Shown: positions 1 to 7,726, counted from the first letter of the stretch. The stretch is DNA of 15,241 nucleotides from HRBIN12 sp035762085 (GCA_035762085.1 DASTPT010000077.1:1-15241); one strand, 5' to 3'. The notes: generated from the letters alone by a model not told the origin. Translations and numbers: made by a program.

Positions 1-34
1 CGGCGCCGCACGGGCAGATCGATGCGTGCTCGGA

Positions 35-2587
35 TCACCGGGCCGCGATCGAGCGGTCCTCCGGCGCCCACGGCGTGCACAGGCGGCCGATCCAGCGGAC
101 CAGGAGCACGAAGGCCACGCCGAGCAGCGCCGACAGCACGACGTAGATCGCGAGCTGGCCGCTCGGGATGCCGAGCCGGTCGAAGCCCTGCGGGGAGAGC
201 GCCTGCTGCATCGCCCATCCGAACGCGATCCCGATGATCACCCCGAAGAGCGCGCCCATCACCGAGATGATCACGGCCTCCCACCGGACCATCCGCTTGG
301 TCTGACGGCGGGTGAGACCGACGGCGCGCAGCAGGCCGAGCTCTCGGGTGCGCTCGTAGACCGACAGGCTGAGCGTGTTCACGATCCCGAACGCCGCGAT
401 GAGGACCGCCATCAGCAGGAGGCCGGTGAGCAGGTTCAGGACCTGGTTCAGGAACTGGGCGAACTGATCTCGGAACGCCGCCTGATCCTGCACCTGCACG
501 TTCGGGTACGGTGCCAGTGTCTCGGAGAGCTCGGACTCCAGCGCATCGACGTCGGCTCCCTCCGCCGCCTTCACCATGACGAACATGTCGAGCTGCTGCG
601 TGGTGTTCTCCTCGAACGTCGGCATGGACACCACGAGCTGGTCCAGGATCCCCTGCTCCGAGAAGATCGCCACGACCTCCAGCTCCGTCGTCCCGGTCGA
701 GGCGAACTCGACGTCCAGGGTCTCTCCGAGGGAGATCCCTCGGTCCTCGGCCTCCCGCTCGAGCACCGCCACGGTGTTCGGCTCGCTCAGCGCGTCGAAC
801 GAACCCTGGATCTCGCCCACGTCGGCGACCGATCCGAACGGCTCGACGTCGATCCCGTCCACGAAGATCGAGTCGCCGCCCAGGCGTGCCTCGGTCATCC
901 GGAGCGCCGAGACGGCGGCCACGCCGTCCACGGCGCGGATCTCCTCGGCGGCCGCCGTGCTGAACCCGCTGAACGTGGGCGAGGTCAACATGAAGTCGGC
1001 CCGGAGGGTCCGATCGAGCGCCGCAGACACCGACGCCTTGGCCGACTCCCCGAACACCGCCACGAACACCACGAGGCCGAGGCCGATCATGAGCGCCGAG
1101 GCGGTCGCCGCCGTCCGGCGCGGGTTTCGCATCGCGTTCTCACGGCCGAGCTTGCCGGGGAGCCCAGTCCGACGGATCGGCGCTCCCAGCACGCGAGCGA
1201 CGGGGCGCGCGATCATCGGCGTGAGCATGGCGATCCCGATGAACGTGAAGGCCACGCCGACCCCAACGAGCTGCAGCGCGTTCGGCGGCGTCCCGAAGAG
1301 CCCGTAGAGCAGCGGCAGGAGACCGAGCGCCAGGACGATCGCACCGCTCACCAGCCGGAACCGGAGCGAGCGCCCCGGACGATCCTGCGCCTCCCGGAGC
1401 GCCTCCACGGGAGCCACCCGCGACGCTCGACGCGCCGGGACGATCGCCGAAACGATCGTGACCAGCGAGCCGACGACGATGGACACGATGATGGTTCGCG
1501 GCAGGATCACCGCGCCGGAGGCCGGAAGGTCGAAGCCGGTCGCGCTCAGCAAGGCGCGGAGGGCCATCGCGATGCCGATCCCGGCCAGGACGCCCAACGC
1601 GGACGACACCAGGCCGACGACGATCGCCTCGACCACGACCGACGTCATCACCTGGCGCGCCGTGGCACCGAGGACCCGGAACAACGCCAGCTCGCGGGTG
1701 CGCTGGGCGACGAGGATCGCGAAGGTGTTGAAGATGATGAACGCCCCGACGAACAGGGCCACGAACGCGAAGACCAGCAGCGCGGTGCGGAAGAAGCCCA
1801 GGCCCTCGGTCACCTGCTCCTGCGCCTCGTTCGCGAGCGTCGCCCCGGTGACCACCTCGGCGCCATCGGGGAGGACCTCGGCGACGCCGCGTTGCAGGGT
1901 GACGAGTGGAGCGTCCTGCTCGGCCACGATCGAGATCGAGTCGACCTGGCCCTCGCGCCCGAGCACCTGCTGTGCGGTCGCCAGGTCGAACAACGCCCAC
2001 GTTGCGCCCATCAGCGAGTCCCCCTCGCCGTAGCCGGCCACGCCCACGACCTCGAACTCCCCGGGCGCACCCTCGAACAGGATCCGGACCCGGCTGCCGA
2101 CGGTGATGTCGTGGCCCTCGGCGGTGTTCGCGTCGATCACCACCTCGTCGGGTCCCTCCGGAGGCCTGCCGCCGGGGTCGATGTGGAACCCGCTGAGGTC
2201 GTTCCACGACGACGCCGCGGTGGGCGGTCCGAGCGTCCCGATCACCTTGCCGGTCTCGGGATCGATGATCTGGGCGAACCCGAGCACGTCGCCGACCGCG
2301 CGGTCCACTCCGGGCACCGCCTCCACGTCGGCCACCACGCTCTCGGGCAGGGGCCGTCGTTCCTCGGCCCCGCCGTTCGCCATCTGCCCGGTGAACGCGT
2401 TCTCGCTGCGGACCATCAGGTCGATCTGCGAGGTCCCGCCCTCGATCAGGTCGTTGAACGAGCGCGTCATCGTGTCCGTCAGGACGTACGTGCCCGCCAT
2501 GAACCCCACCCCGAGCATGATCGAGATGCCGGTGAGCACCAGCCGGACCTTGTGGGCCAGGAGGTTCCGGAGCGCGGCCCGGATCAT
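35..2587 (-). CDS. FtsX/MacB-type ABC transporter permease, 850 aa
   Basis: This is a membrane permease of the large duplicated FtsX family, which works with a LolD/MacB-like ATPase in export or envelope functions. The N-terminal helix (about residues 15-37) is followed by an extracytoplasmic MacB-PCD-like domain (about 40-262). A three-helix FtsX block (about 265-385) ends in PARRASR (384-390). Two more helices (about 412-460), a second external domain (about 515-715) and a second FtsX block (about 716-830) follow. The second block carries YERTRELGLLRAVG (744-757), matching QRTRELALFRVLG in the first. I chose the ATG at 2587 because GGAG lies 8-11 nt upstream and the protein opens as MIRAALRNLLAHK; the open frame runs further upstream only as non-protein-like sequence. 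The C-terminus is odd: it lacks the PARRA-type motif that closes the first block and ends in a short tail, APEDRSIAAR. No ATPase partner gene lies in this window. The substrate is unknown. Confidence 0.93.
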   Translation of the reverse strand: MIRAALRNLLAHKVRLVLTGISIMLGVGFMAGTYVLTDTMTRSFNDLIEGGTSQIDLMVRSENAFTGQMANGGAEERRPLPESVVADVEAVPGVDRAVGDVLGFAQIIDPETGKVIGTLGPPTAASSWNDLSGFHIDPGGRPPEGPDEVVIDANTAEGHDITVGSRVRILFEGAPGEFEVVGVAGYGEGDSLMGATWALFDLATAQQVLGREGQVDSISIVAEQDAPLVTLQRGVAEVLPDGAEVVTGATLANEAQEQVTEGLGFFRTALLVFAFVALFVGAFIIFNTFAILVAQRTRELALFRVLGATARQVMTSVVVEAIVVGLVSSALGVLAGIGIAMALRALLSATGFDLPASGAVILPRTIIVSIVVGSLVTIVSAIVPARRASRVAPVEALREAQDRPGRSLRFRLVSGAIVLALGLLPLLYGLFGTPPNALQLVGVGVAFTFIGIAMLTPMIARPVARVLGAPIRRTGLPGKLGRENAMRNPRRTAATASALMIGLGLVVFVAVFGESAKASVSAALDRTLRADFMLTSPTFSGFSTAAAEEIRAVDGVAAVSALRMTEARLGGDSIFVDGIDVEPFGSVADVGEIQGSFDALSEPNTVAVLEREAEDRGISLGETLDVEFASTGTTELEVVAIFSEQGILDQLVVSMPTFEENTTQQLDMFVMVKAAEGADVDALESELSETLAPYPNVQVQDQAAFRDQFAQFLNQVLNLLTGLLLMAVLIAAFGIVNTLSLSVYERTRELGLLRAVGLTRRQTKRMVRWEAVIISVMGALFGVIIGIAFGWAMQQALSPQGFDRLGIPSGQLAIYVVLSALLGVAFVLLVRWIGRLCTPWAPEDRSIAAR

Positions 2588-2922
2588 CCGACGCTCCAGG
2601 GCCGTGCATGGAGCGAGCGGAGGGGACCGGCGCTGTGCGCGCGGCCACGGCCGTTCCTCTGGTGGTGCTTGCCGTCCAACCGGCCCCTCCGGGCGCCGAA
2701 CCTGGGTGTGACGCTGGGTCGAACCCACTCGTTGCGACCGAGGTCCTCGTTCATCTCGGCATCCTAACCCTGGCCCCTGCGCGAGACGGCCGGCATGCAG
2801 CTCGCCCGCCGTCGGCCGGGCACGCCGCGAAGCGGCGCGGCATATATCCTCCGGTCGTGCTCGAGCCGCGTGAGCCACCCAGCGCGATCCAGGACCGCAC
2901 GAACGAACGAGGAGGGCGTCCG
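2588..2922. promoter_or_regulatory. Divergent intergenic region between the permease and the Rieske oxygenase
   Basis: These 335 bases separate two divergently transcribed genes and should hold both promoters. Open frames cross the region but their translations do not look like protein. The only AT-rich spot is the run CATATATCC at 2841-2849, which offers TATATC (2843-2848) as a -10-like element for the plus-strand oxygenase. Just upstream is a perfect inverted repeat, CGCCGC-GAA-GCGGCG (2823-2837), placed where it would overlap the spacer of such a promoter. I see no clear TTGACA-like -35 box. The leader would be about 70 nt. The promoter call is an inference; the repeat is directly visible. 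Confidence 0.35.
2823..2837. repeat. Perfect 6-bp inverted repeat, possible operator
   Basis: CGCCGC, loop GAA, GCGGCG. It lies 5 nt before the AT-rich TATATC element and about 85 nt upstream of the oxygenase start. It could be a regulator binding site overlapping the promoter or a small RNA hairpin. In GC-rich DNA such short repeats also arise by chance. Confidence 0.35.
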
Positions 2923-4059
2923 ATGCTCGAAGAGATGTCGCCGGCCACGGCCCCGAAGGTCCACCCCGGCCTGCTCGGCCGCGAGTACACGGATCCCGTG
3001 GTCTTCGAGGAGGAGCGCGAGCGCATCTTCTTCCGCACCTGGTTCTGCGTCGGCCGAGAGGAAGAGCTCCCGGGCCCGAACGCGTTCCTCACGCGCGAGG
3101 TGGCGGGAGAGTCGGTGCTCCTGACGCGCGACCGAGAGGGTGCGCTCCATGCCTTCTACAACGTGTGCCGGCACCGCGGCTCCGTGCTGGTGGAGGACCC
3201 TCCCGCCGGGACGGCGAAGGGCGCGATCGTGTGCCCGTACCACAACTGGGCGTACGGGCTCGACGGCGCCCTGACCGGGACGCCGAACGTGCGCGAGGGC
3301 GACGGCCTGGACCGCAGCGCGTACGGCCTTCGGGCGATCCACGTGGAGACGTGGGACGGCTTCGTGTTCGTGAACCTCTCGCGCGAGCAGCCGGTCCCGC
3401 TGCGCGAGCAGCTCGCGATGGATCCCGACGAGCCGCTCTCGTACGAGCGGTACCGGACCGGCGAGTTGAGGGTCGGGGCCACGGTCGTCTACGAGGTCGC
3501 GGCGAACTGGAAGATCGTCCACGATAACTACAACGAGTGCCTCCACTGCCCCGGCGTGCACCCCGAGCTGACCAAGATCGTGCCGCTGTACCGCAAGGGG
3601 ATGGTGTGGGACGAGGCGCGCGACGACGGCGGCGTGTTCCTCGCCGAGGGCCTCACGACGTTCACGCTGAGCGGGACCTCGCAGCGGCTCCCCGAGCTCC
3701 CCGGCCTGTCCGAGGTCGACCGGTGCACCTACTACGGCTACTCCGCGTTCCCGAACCTGCTGGTGAACCTGCTCTCGACCGGGGTGATGACCTACACGCT
3801 GTACCCGCGCTCGGCGGGACACACGACGATCGTGTCCGAGTACCTGTTCCGTCCCGAGACCGTGACCGCCGACGGCTTCGACCCATCGGAGATGGTCGAG
3901 TTCCTCGACCTGGTGAGCCGGCAGGACTGGACGGTGTGTGAGCGGGCGCAGCGCGGCGTCGCCTCACGCGGGTTCGTCCAGGGCGTGTACCCGCCGCAGG
4001 ACGAGCTGCTCCATCGGTTCGCGGAGCGCTACCGCGCCGAGATGTCACGCGACGGCTGA
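2923..4059 (+). CDS. Rieske non-heme iron oxygenase, alpha (catalytic) subunit, 378 aa
   Basis: This is a cytoplasmic ring-hydroxylating-type oxygenase that uses O2 and electrons from a separate reductase to hydroxylate or demethylate an organic substrate. The Rieske [2Fe-2S] ligands are C82 and H84 (CRHRG) and C104 and H107 (CPYH). The mononuclear iron site is H208 and H213 in NECLHCPGVH with D335 in RQDWTVCE. The bridging residue between the two centres appears to be E205, as in carnitine/glycine-betaine oxygenases (CntA, GbcA type), rather than the Asp of classical naphthalene-type dioxygenases. This hints at a quaternary amine or other non-aromatic substrate, but the substrate is not proven. 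The ATG at 2923 has a strong GAGGAGGG at 2909-2916; upstream in-frame sequence is not protein-like. No reductase, ferredoxin or beta subunit is encoded nearby, so electrons must come from elsewhere. Confidence 0.95.
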   Translation: MLEEMSPATAPKVHPGLLGREYTDPVVFEEERERIFFRTWFCVGREEELPGPNAFLTREVAGESVLLTRDREGALHAFYNVCRHRGSVLVEDPPAGTAKGAIVCPYHNWAYGLDGALTGTPNVREGDGLDRSAYGLRAIHVETWDGFVFVNLSREQPVPLREQLAMDPDEPLSYERYRTGELRVGATVVYEVAANWKIVHDNYNECLHCPGVHPELTKIVPLYRKGMVWDEARDDGGVFLAEGLTTFTLSGTSQRLPELPGLSEVDRCTYYGYSAFPNLLVNLLSTGVMTYTLYPRSAGHTTIVSEYLFRPETVTADGFDPSEMVEFLDLVSRQDWTVCERAQRGVASRGFVQGVYPPQDELLHRFAERYRAEMSRDG

Positions 4060-4084
4060 GCCCCGAGCCGAGAGCCTCGGTGCC
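4060..4084. terminator. Candidate short hairpin between convergent genes
   Basis: The 25-nt gap between the oxygenase stop and the protease stop contains CCGAG-AGC-CTCGG (4068-4080), a 5-bp stem with a 3-nt loop that could serve both strands. There is no T-run, so intrinsic termination here is only a weak inference. Confidence 0.25.
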
Positions 4085-5044
4085 TCACGCGGCCGTGAGC
4101 TCGACCGGATGCAGCGTGACCGTCCGGAGCTCGCCGTCGCGCCACACACGTCCCTCCACGGATCGGCCGATCACGTCCTCGACCATCAGCCGCTGCATGT
4201 CTCGCACGTCCGAGATCGGGACGCCGTCGAGCTCGACGATGAGGTCGCCGGAGCGGATGCCCGCCTGTGCCGCGGGACTTCCGCGCATGACGTCCATCAC
4301 CTCGACGCCGTCGGAACGGCCGGCGGCGGCCGCCGCGCGCGGCGGCAGGGGGCGGTTCCCCCCGGTGATCCCGACGTACCCGCGCTGGAACCGGCCCTTC
4401 GTCATGAGGGCATCCATGATCCGGCGCGTCGAGTCGTCGATCGGCACGGCGAGGCCGAGACCGACACCGGCGACGGCCGAGTTGATGCCGACCACCCGTC
4501 CACGGCCATCGGCGAGCGCGCCCCCCGAGTTGCCCGGGTTCAGCGCCGCATCGGTCTGGATGACGTTCTCGACGACCCTTCCGGCCCGCACCGGGAGGGC
4601 GCGACCGAGCGCGCTCACGACGCCGGCCGTCACCGACCCCGAGAAGCCCATGGGGTTCCCGATCGCGACGACGAGCTGACCCACTCGAAGCGCGGCCGCG
4701 TCGCCGAGCGTGGCCGCGCGGAACTCGGAGCCGCGCAGCCTCAGCACGGCGATGTCCGAGAGCGGATCGCGCCCGACGACGTCGAACGGCACCTCGTGTC
4801 CGTCGACGAACGAGGCCGAGCCCCGATCGGTGCCCTCGACGACGTGCGCCGAGGTCAACGCGACACCGTCCGGCGCGATGACCACGGCCGAGCCGGCGCC
4901 GTCGACCGCGAGTCGGCGGGACCGCGCCCTGACCCGCAGGCTCGCGACCGACGGGATCAGGAGATCCGCGACCGACGTCACGACGCGCGAGTAGGCGTCG
5001 AGCGCCTCCTCGTCCGGAGCGGAGGGGTCCTGGACCTCATCCAT
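4085..5044 (-). CDS. HtrA/DegP-like trypsin-type serine protease with PDZ domain, 319 aa
   Basis: This is a serine endopeptidase of the S1C (HtrA/Deg) family, normally used in protein quality control. The catalytic triad is clear: H67 in TSAHVV, D97 in SDIAVL and S173 in NPGNSGG. The protease domain covers about residues 20-210. A single PDZ domain follows (about 222-315), with SPAAQAGIRSGDLIVELDG at 256-274. The length is short for the family because there is no N-terminal membrane helix or signal peptide: the first 30 residues are acidic and then amphipathic. The protein is therefore predicted to be cytosolic, unlike most HtrA proteins. The start at 5044 is the first ATG in a plausible frame; a purine-rich GAGAAG lies upstream at non-ideal spacing. 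It is the last of three minus-strand genes, 75 nt after the hydrolase. Confidence 0.92.
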   Translation of the reverse strand: MDEVQDPSAPDEEALDAYSRVVTSVADLLIPSVASLRVRARSRRLAVDGAGSAVVIAPDGVALTSAHVVEGTDRGSASFVDGHEVPFDVVGRDPLSDIAVLRLRGSEFRAATLGDAAALRVGQLVVAIGNPMGFSGSVTAGVVSALGRALPVRAGRVVENVIQTDAALNPGNSGGALADGRGRVVGINSAVAGVGLGLAVPIDDSTRRIMDALMTKGRFQRGYVGITGGNRPLPPRAAAAAGRSDGVEVMDVMRGSPAAQAGIRSGDLIVELDGVPISDVRDMQRLMVEDVIGRSVEGRVWRDGELRTVTLHPVELTAA

Positions 5045-5066
5045 CCGGCCATCTTCTCGCGGTCCG

Positions 5067-5080
5067 GACGTTACGACGTC
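5067..5080. promoter_or_regulatory. Small palindrome upstream of the HtrA-like gene
   Basis: GACGT-TACG-ACGTC is a perfect 5-bp inverted repeat with a 4-nt spacer. It is centred about 30 nt before the protease start codon, within the 75-nt gap after the hydrolase gene. It could be an operator or a leader hairpin. No promoter elements are recognisable around it. Confidence 0.25.
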
Positions 5081-5119
5081 GGCGAACGAAGGACGCCTGA
5101 GACACGCGACGGGCGCGCG

Positions 5120-5995
5120 TCAGGCATCCGCTGCGAGGACCTCGCGCAGCGTGCCCGCGAACGCGTCGGGGTCGCCCGTCTGCCCGAACTCGCCGCCGAG
5201 GAACCCGCCGTGGTGACTGGGGAAGATGACGGGGCCCGTCCCGAGCCGCTGGGCGACGGCGAGCGCGGCCCGGTGGGTCATCTCGCCTTCGGACGCGGAT
5301 CCGGCTCCGATCACGATGCGGGTCGACGCCGCTCGGAGCGCCTCGAAGTCGTGTTCATGATGCGTGGCCGCGATCATGTGCGGTCCGAGCATCGGGTTGT
5401 CGCGCGAGCCGTCGTCCCCGGTCGGCAGCCCGAAGTCGGCGGGGTTCGGCGGCGGTCGGTCGACGAAGTCGACGGGGATCGGCCCCTTCAGGCTGGTGAG
5501 GGTGATGAACTTCGCCATCGCGGGCCCCATGCCCTCGCGCTCGTACGTCGCGTGGATGTCCGCCACGGCGGCCAGCGCGTGCTCGCGGTCCGGCAGCGCC
5601 TGCGCGGCCGGAGGCTCGTGCGCTACGAGCGTCCGCACCTGCTCCGGGTGCCGGGCGACCAACACGAGCGCGTTCACCGCTCCGCCGCTGCTGGCGAAGA
5701 TGTCCACGGGCTCGGAGCCCAGCGCGGAGATCAGCTGGTGCAGGTCGTCGGCGTGCTCCTCGGGCGTCGCCCACGTCTCGCCGTCGGCCCGCTCGCTGCG
5801 TCCGACGCCGCGCGGGTCGTACGTCACCACGGTCCGGTCCGGGAAATGCCCGGCCAGGGTCGTGAACCCGCTCGCGTCCATCGGCGCCGCGATCATCAGG
5901 AGCACCGGCGCCGTCGTCTCGGCGTCCGCGTCTCGGATGTCGTACCCGAGGCGGCGACCGGGGAGATCGAGCGTGAACGTCCTCGGCTCGTCCAT
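5120..5995 (-). CDS. Alpha/beta hydrolase, 291 aa
   Basis: This is a cytoplasmic alpha/beta-fold hydrolase of unknown substrate. The fold signs are a strand followed by the oxyanion-loop region (LLMIAAPMDASGF, 32-44), the strand-turn YDPRGVGRSE (59-68) and the nucleophile elbow FASSGGAV with S103. A terminal His lies at 261 or 262 in FPSHHGGFLGG. The acid residue is not certain from sequence; the segment around IVIGAGSASEGE (227-238) is where it would be expected. The oxyanion region lacks the usual HG motif (AAP instead). The ATG at 5995 is preferred because AGAAGGGA lies just upstream; an in-frame upstream ATG at 6031 has no comparable site. It sits in a same-strand row, 87 nt after the membrane-anchored protein and 75 nt before the protease. 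It could be an esterase, epoxide-type hydrolase or haloperoxidase-like enzyme; sequence does not decide. Confidence 0.88.
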   Translation of the reverse strand: MDEPRTFTLDLPGRRLGYDIRDADAETTAPVLLMIAAPMDASGFTTLAGHFPDRTVVTYDPRGVGRSERADGETWATPEEHADDLHQLISALGSEPVDIFASSGGAVNALVLVARHPEQVRTLVAHEPPAAQALPDREHALAAVADIHATYEREGMGPAMAKFITLTSLKGPIPVDFVDRPPPNPADFGLPTGDDGSRDNPMLGPHMIAATHHEHDFEALRAASTRIVIGAGSASEGEMTHRAALAVAQRLGTGPVIFPSHHGGFLGGEFGQTGDPDAFAGTLREVLAADA

Positions 5996-6046
5996 GGCAT
6001 GTCCCTTCTCGAGGTCGTGTTCGGAGCGCACCGGTACCCCGTGGGC

Positions 6047-6060
6047 GGGGGAGGACCCCC
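6047..6060. terminator. GC-rich hairpin between minus-strand genes
   Basis: GGGGG-AGGA-CCCCC forms a 5-bp all-GC stem with a 4-nt loop, inside the 87-nt gap between the anchored protein (stop at 6083) and the hydrolase start at 5995. There is no T-tract on either strand. It could be a weak terminator or attenuator, or chance in GC-rich DNA. Confidence 0.25.
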
Positions 6061-6082
6061 ACCGCTGCGAGTACCGGCCAGG

Positions 6083-7111
6083 CTACACGCGGCGCTCGCC
6101 GACCATCGAGTTGATGGGCTCGCCGTGCGGCAGGTAGGGCTCGAACCAGATGGAGACCGAGGTGCCGGTCGGTTGTGAGACGGAGCGGCGATAGGTGAGC
6201 CGGTGCGCCTCCGCGCCGTCCCGCTCGAAGCCGGCGTCCTCGAGGGCGTCCGTGATCGCACGGGCCTCCTCGGTCGTGACCCTCGAGCAGCTCAGGACCC
6301 GGCCGTCGCCCGGCGCGAGCTCATCGGGCAGCCGGTCGAGCGCCCTCGCGCGGAGCGATCCCTCGATCGGCGCCGGGAGCACGGTCGAGACGATGGTCGG
6401 TTGGATGGGCCCCGATGTCGCCGTCTGGACGCAGACCGCGTGCCTCGAGGGAACGTACGCCCGGATCTTCCGGTCCTCCCAGGCGCCCGCCGGCAACCAC
6501 GCAACGGGGTCGACGAACCGCGCGATGAGCGCGCCGATCTCGCTCGTCCGTTCGATGGGAACGAGTCGGCCATCGCTCCGCACCTCCACGTCGACGTACC
6601 AGGGGACGGGCTCACCGGCGCCATGTGACCGGTCGTCGAGGAGACCCGTGGACACGACCTCGGACCGGAGGCGTTCGACGCCCTCGGGCGTGAGGCGTTG
6701 CTGGAGGAAGCCGGATAGGTGCTGGTTCGCACCCTCGGGCAGGTCGCCATGTCGGAGCCAGATCAGCCGCCCGTCGGCGTAGACCCAGACGCGGTGGAGG
6801 AAGCCCGTGGCGGTGGGCCACCCGGAGAACGTGAGCACGAGCTCCCCGGTCTCCGGCGTGCTCGGCTTCGCGCCCTGAGGAGGCAGGCCGATGAACCCGA
6901 CACGCGTGACGTCGGAGGCCACGTCGGCTTCGACATCGGCCGGCGACGGCGCGGGGGGTGTGGGTCGCACGGTGGATGGCCTCGGGCCGGAGCCCGTCGG
7001 CTCGGTGGGGGCCGGCGCGCGCGTGGTCGCCCACGGCCCACCGGTGGCGACGACCCACACCACCGCCGCGAAGAGCACCACCTCGACGAGTGCCGCCGCG
7101 ATCCGCTTCGT
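6083..7111 (-). CDS. Membrane-anchored extracytoplasmic protein of unknown function, about 342 aa, probable ACG start
   Basis: I do not recognise a named family. The protein has an N-terminal hydrophobic helix (about residues 4-23), then a Pro/Thr/Ala-rich linker (about 30-60). An external domain follows, with the segment VWVYADGRLIWLRHGD and, after it, QQRLTPEGVERLRSE. Two cysteines (about 227 and 275) could form a disulfide. The start is unusual. The first standard start codon is GTG at 7081, which has no ribosome binding site and would cut the helix short. Thirty bases upstream an ACG at 7111 follows GGGGAGGAG (7125-7117) at 5-nt spacing and would begin the protein as (M)KRIAAALVEVV, a typical anchor start. 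The frame is closed by TAG at 7144-7142, with no ATG, GTG or TTG in between. It heads the minus-strand row ahead of the hydrolase and protease. Confidence 0.8.
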   Translation of the reverse strand, partial: TKRIAAALVEVVLFAAVVWVVATGGPWATTRAPAPTEPTGSGPRPSTVRPTPPAPSPADVEADVASDVTRVGFIGLPPQGAKPSTPETGELVLTFSGWPTATGFLHRVWVYADGRLIWLRHGDLPEGANQHLSGFLQQRLTPEGVERLRSEVVSTGLLDDRSHGAGEPVPWYVDVEVRSDGRLVPIERTSEIGALIARFVDPVAWLPAGAWEDRKIRAYVPSRHAVCVQTATSGPIQPTIVSTVLPAPIEGSLRARALDRLPDELAPGDGRVLSCSRVTTEEARAITDALEDAGFERDGAEAHRLTYRRSVSQPTGTSVSIWFEPYLPHGEPINSMVGERRV

Positions 7112-7144
7112 GGGATCTCCTCCCCAGCGGGCACTCCGAATCTA

Positions 7145-7274
7145 CCGCCGGTCGTCCCGAAACGGGTATCTGGTCGGCCTCACCCTTTGTCGGGTCGGTG
7201 GCGTATCCGATGCCTTGGCGGGGTACGCGTCCCGCATCCGGCGCCCGCCGGAACGATCGAGGAGGCGAGAGAGC
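7145..7274. promoter_or_regulatory. Divergent intergenic region
   Basis: About 130 nt lie between the in-frame stop upstream of the minus-strand anchored protein and the plus-strand small gene. Promoters for both should be here. A small inverted repeat, CCCG-AAA-CGGG, occurs around 7156-7166, and TTGTCG at 7187-7192 resembles a -35 box. No well-spaced -10 element is visible, so no promoter can be placed with confidence. Confidence 0.3.
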
Positions 7275-7715
7275 GTGGGTGTCGAACGCGAGGAACCGAC
7301 CGCCGAGCTTCAGACCGAGGACCTGGACACGTCTGAGAGCCACGATCAGGACGCTGTCGCGGACACGTCGGCAACGCTTCCGCCACCGCCGCCCGGAACG
7401 CCGGACGCCGAGACCGACGACGAGACCCGGACGACCGACCGGGAGCGCACGTCCCTGCTCGCCGACGAGCGCGCGTCGTCGTTCCGGCACCGGTGGGACG
7501 AGATCCAGGTGCGGTTCGTCGACGAGCCGCGGTCGGCGGTCGAAGACGCGGACCGGCTGGTGACCGAGGTGATCGAGCAGTTGCAGGCGTCCTTCACATC
7601 GGAACGCGGCCGGCTCGAGGGTCAGTGGCAGCAGGGTGGCGAGGTCTCGACCGAGGATCTGCGCGTGGCGCTGCAACGGTACCGGTCCTTCTTCGACCGA
7701 CTGCTCGCTGCCTGA
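7275..7715 (+). CDS. Conserved small actinobacterial-type protein with acidic N-terminus and helical C-terminal domain, 146 aa
   Basis: The function is unknown. Residues 1-60 are acidic, rich in Asp, Glu, Thr and Pro, with a run of six prolines (36-41), and are probably disordered. Residues 61-146 form a charged helical domain with RHRWDEIQVRFVDEPRSAVE (71-90) and VSTEDLRVALQRYRSFFDRL (124-143). From memory, this domain recurs in many small hypothetical proteins of Actinobacteria; I cannot confirm that here. There is no signal peptide or membrane helix. The GTG at 7275 was chosen because GGAGG (7261-7265) lies 9 nt upstream and the sequence before it is Arg-rich and not protein-like. It is divergent from the anchored protein and convergent with the riboflavin-type fusion gene. 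Confidence 0.82.
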   Translation: MGVEREEPTAELQTEDLDTSESHDQDAVADTSATLPPPPPGTPDAETDDETRTTDRERTSLLADERASSFRHRWDEIQVRFVDEPRSAVEDADRLVTEVIEQLQASFTSERGRLEGQWQQGGEVSTEDLRVALQRYRSFFDRLLAA

Positions 7716-7726
7716 CGGGCCGTCAG
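7712..7726. terminator. Hairpin overlapping the stop codon of the small protein gene
   Basis: CTGACG-GGC-CGTCAG is a perfect 6-bp stem with a 3-nt loop that includes the TGA stop at 7713-7715. It lies at the junction of convergent genes (next minus-strand stop at 7778). No T-run follows, so it is only a candidate bidirectional terminator. Confidence 0.35.

Noticed and set aside
26..2767. A very long open frame (913 codons) on the plus strand opposite the permease
   Set aside because: Its translation is rich in His, Arg, Asp and Glu with no domain-like pattern, typical of the antisense of GC-rich coding DNA. The opposite strand encodes a clear FtsX permease.
2608..2922. A 105-residue N-terminal extension of the Rieske oxygenase
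   Set aside because: The extension does not look like protein. A strong ribosome binding site directly precedes the ATG at 2923, and family members begin near this point.
3938..6178. A 746-codon plus-strand open frame spanning the protease and hydrolase genes
   Set aside because: It is antisense to two genes with intact catalytic motifs, and its translation is low-complexity Arg/His/Asp-rich sequence.
7204..7224. Similarity between TCCGATGCCTTGG here and TCCGATGCCCTGG near 15122-15134, suggesting a shared promoter or regulatory motif
   Set aside because: About 15 of 18 positions match, but dozens of such pairs are expected by chance in a 15-kb GC-rich window, and the spacing to genes differs.
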